Shown: one piece after another, positions 13,272 to 13,361 of the stretch
Layout of the letters: each line of letters starts with the position of its first letter
How positions within the stretch are numbered: position 1 is the first letter of the stretch
Assembly: GCA_947629895.1 (NCBI GenBank)
Contig: CANRFP010000032.1
Span: 1 to 13,361, forward strand
Reading direction: 5' to 3'
DNA from: an uncultured Clostridia bacterium
GTDB taxonomy: Bacteria > Bacillota_A > Clostridia > Christensenellales > UBA1242
Length of the DNA: 13,361 nucleotides
Notes under the pieces: generated by a model
Databases searched by the model: none
Seen by the model: only the letters and a program-made list of their open reading frames with translations
Told to the model about the DNA's origin: nothing
Position numbers and translations under genes: made by a program

Positions 13272-13361
13272 GGTTTAAGCGGTCGTATCATCACCCGATT
13301 TTTTCAGAGTTGATCCTTAACACGCTTCCCTCTCAAATGTAGGTCGACACCCGCTCAAGCC
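13272..13361. ncRNA. Structured RNA candidate at the window edge, family unknown
   Basis: GGTTTAAGCGG (13272-13282) pairs with CCGCTCAAGCC (13351-13361): 10 of 11 positions including one G-T. TCG/CGA extends the helix, and an inner stem TTCAGAG/CTCTCAA (13303-13309, 13330-13336) pairs at 6 of 7. The segment is richer in G+C than its surroundings and has no open frame of note. The strand cannot be decided; on the minus strand it contains purine-rich GAGAGGGAAGC. The structure may continue past the window. Confidence 0.4.

Noticed and set aside
13272..13361. tRNA or tmRNA end at the window edge, suggested by CTCAAGCC shared with the tRNA-Ile fragment
   Set aside because: Only 8 bases match; the T arm with TTCGA is absent and the segment folds into a different long helix.

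Overview
The window is AT-rich double-stranded bacterial DNA with strong AGGAGG-type ribosome binding sites, TTGACA/TATAAT and extended -10 promoters, mostly TAA/TAG stops and U-tract terminators. This suggests a low-GC Gram-positive (Firmicutes/Clostridia-like, possibly gut) chromosome. The taxon is an inference. The standard code fits: long intact frames use TGG for Trp, and no intact, recognisable gene ends in TGA.

Layout. (1) 1-1650: a minus-strand Fic-family protein with an N-terminal DNA-binding domain and two operator-like sites at its promoter, three 19-bp repeats that may be the end of a lost IS, and a minus-strand GNAT acetyltransferase. (2) 1650-2167: short tandem repeats, then the 3' half of a tRNA-Ile(GAU) ending in CCA and followed by a terminator. 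This looks like the distal att scar of a tRNA-targeting element lying to the left. (3) 2168-9629: a plus-strand accessory cassette. It starts with a 1197-aa protein of repeated helical modules carrying an RNAP alpha-CTD-like and a sigma-region-4-like DNA-binding segment, with its own terminator. A consensus promoter then drives four tightly packed genes: a 73-aa helical protein, a 633-aa GHKL ATPase (Hsp90/MutL/MORC-like fold), a 292-aa unknown protein and a 254-aa DUF6339-like protein. (4) 9630-10446: a repeat- and hairpin-rich intergenic region. (5) 10447-12131: a small leader-like ORF coupled by ATGA to a large serine recombinase carrying one in-frame TGA and one A-tract frameshift. (6) 12192-13083: a minus-strand carboxymuconolactone decarboxylase gene whose downstream cupin half stays in frame but is cut off by a single TAA. 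(7) 13188-13361: a perfect 12-bp inverted repeat and a structured-RNA candidate at the window edge.

How the genes may work together. The 73-aa/GHKL/292-aa/DUF6339 genes overlap or nearly overlap, so they are very likely co-translated parts of one system. The 1197-aa protein, with DNA-binding modules that resemble transcription-machinery parts, is a plausible regulator or DNA-targeting partner. The neighbourhood (tRNA scar, serine recombinase, Fic, repeats) is typical of an accessory island, so a conflict or anti-phage role is a reasonable hypothesis. No nuclease, methylase or toxin motif was identified, and the cassette was not recognised as a named system. The promoters of the GNAT and decarboxylase genes, 11 kb apart, share a 13-nt motif at exactly the same distance from near-identical extended -10 elements, suggesting a common host regulator.
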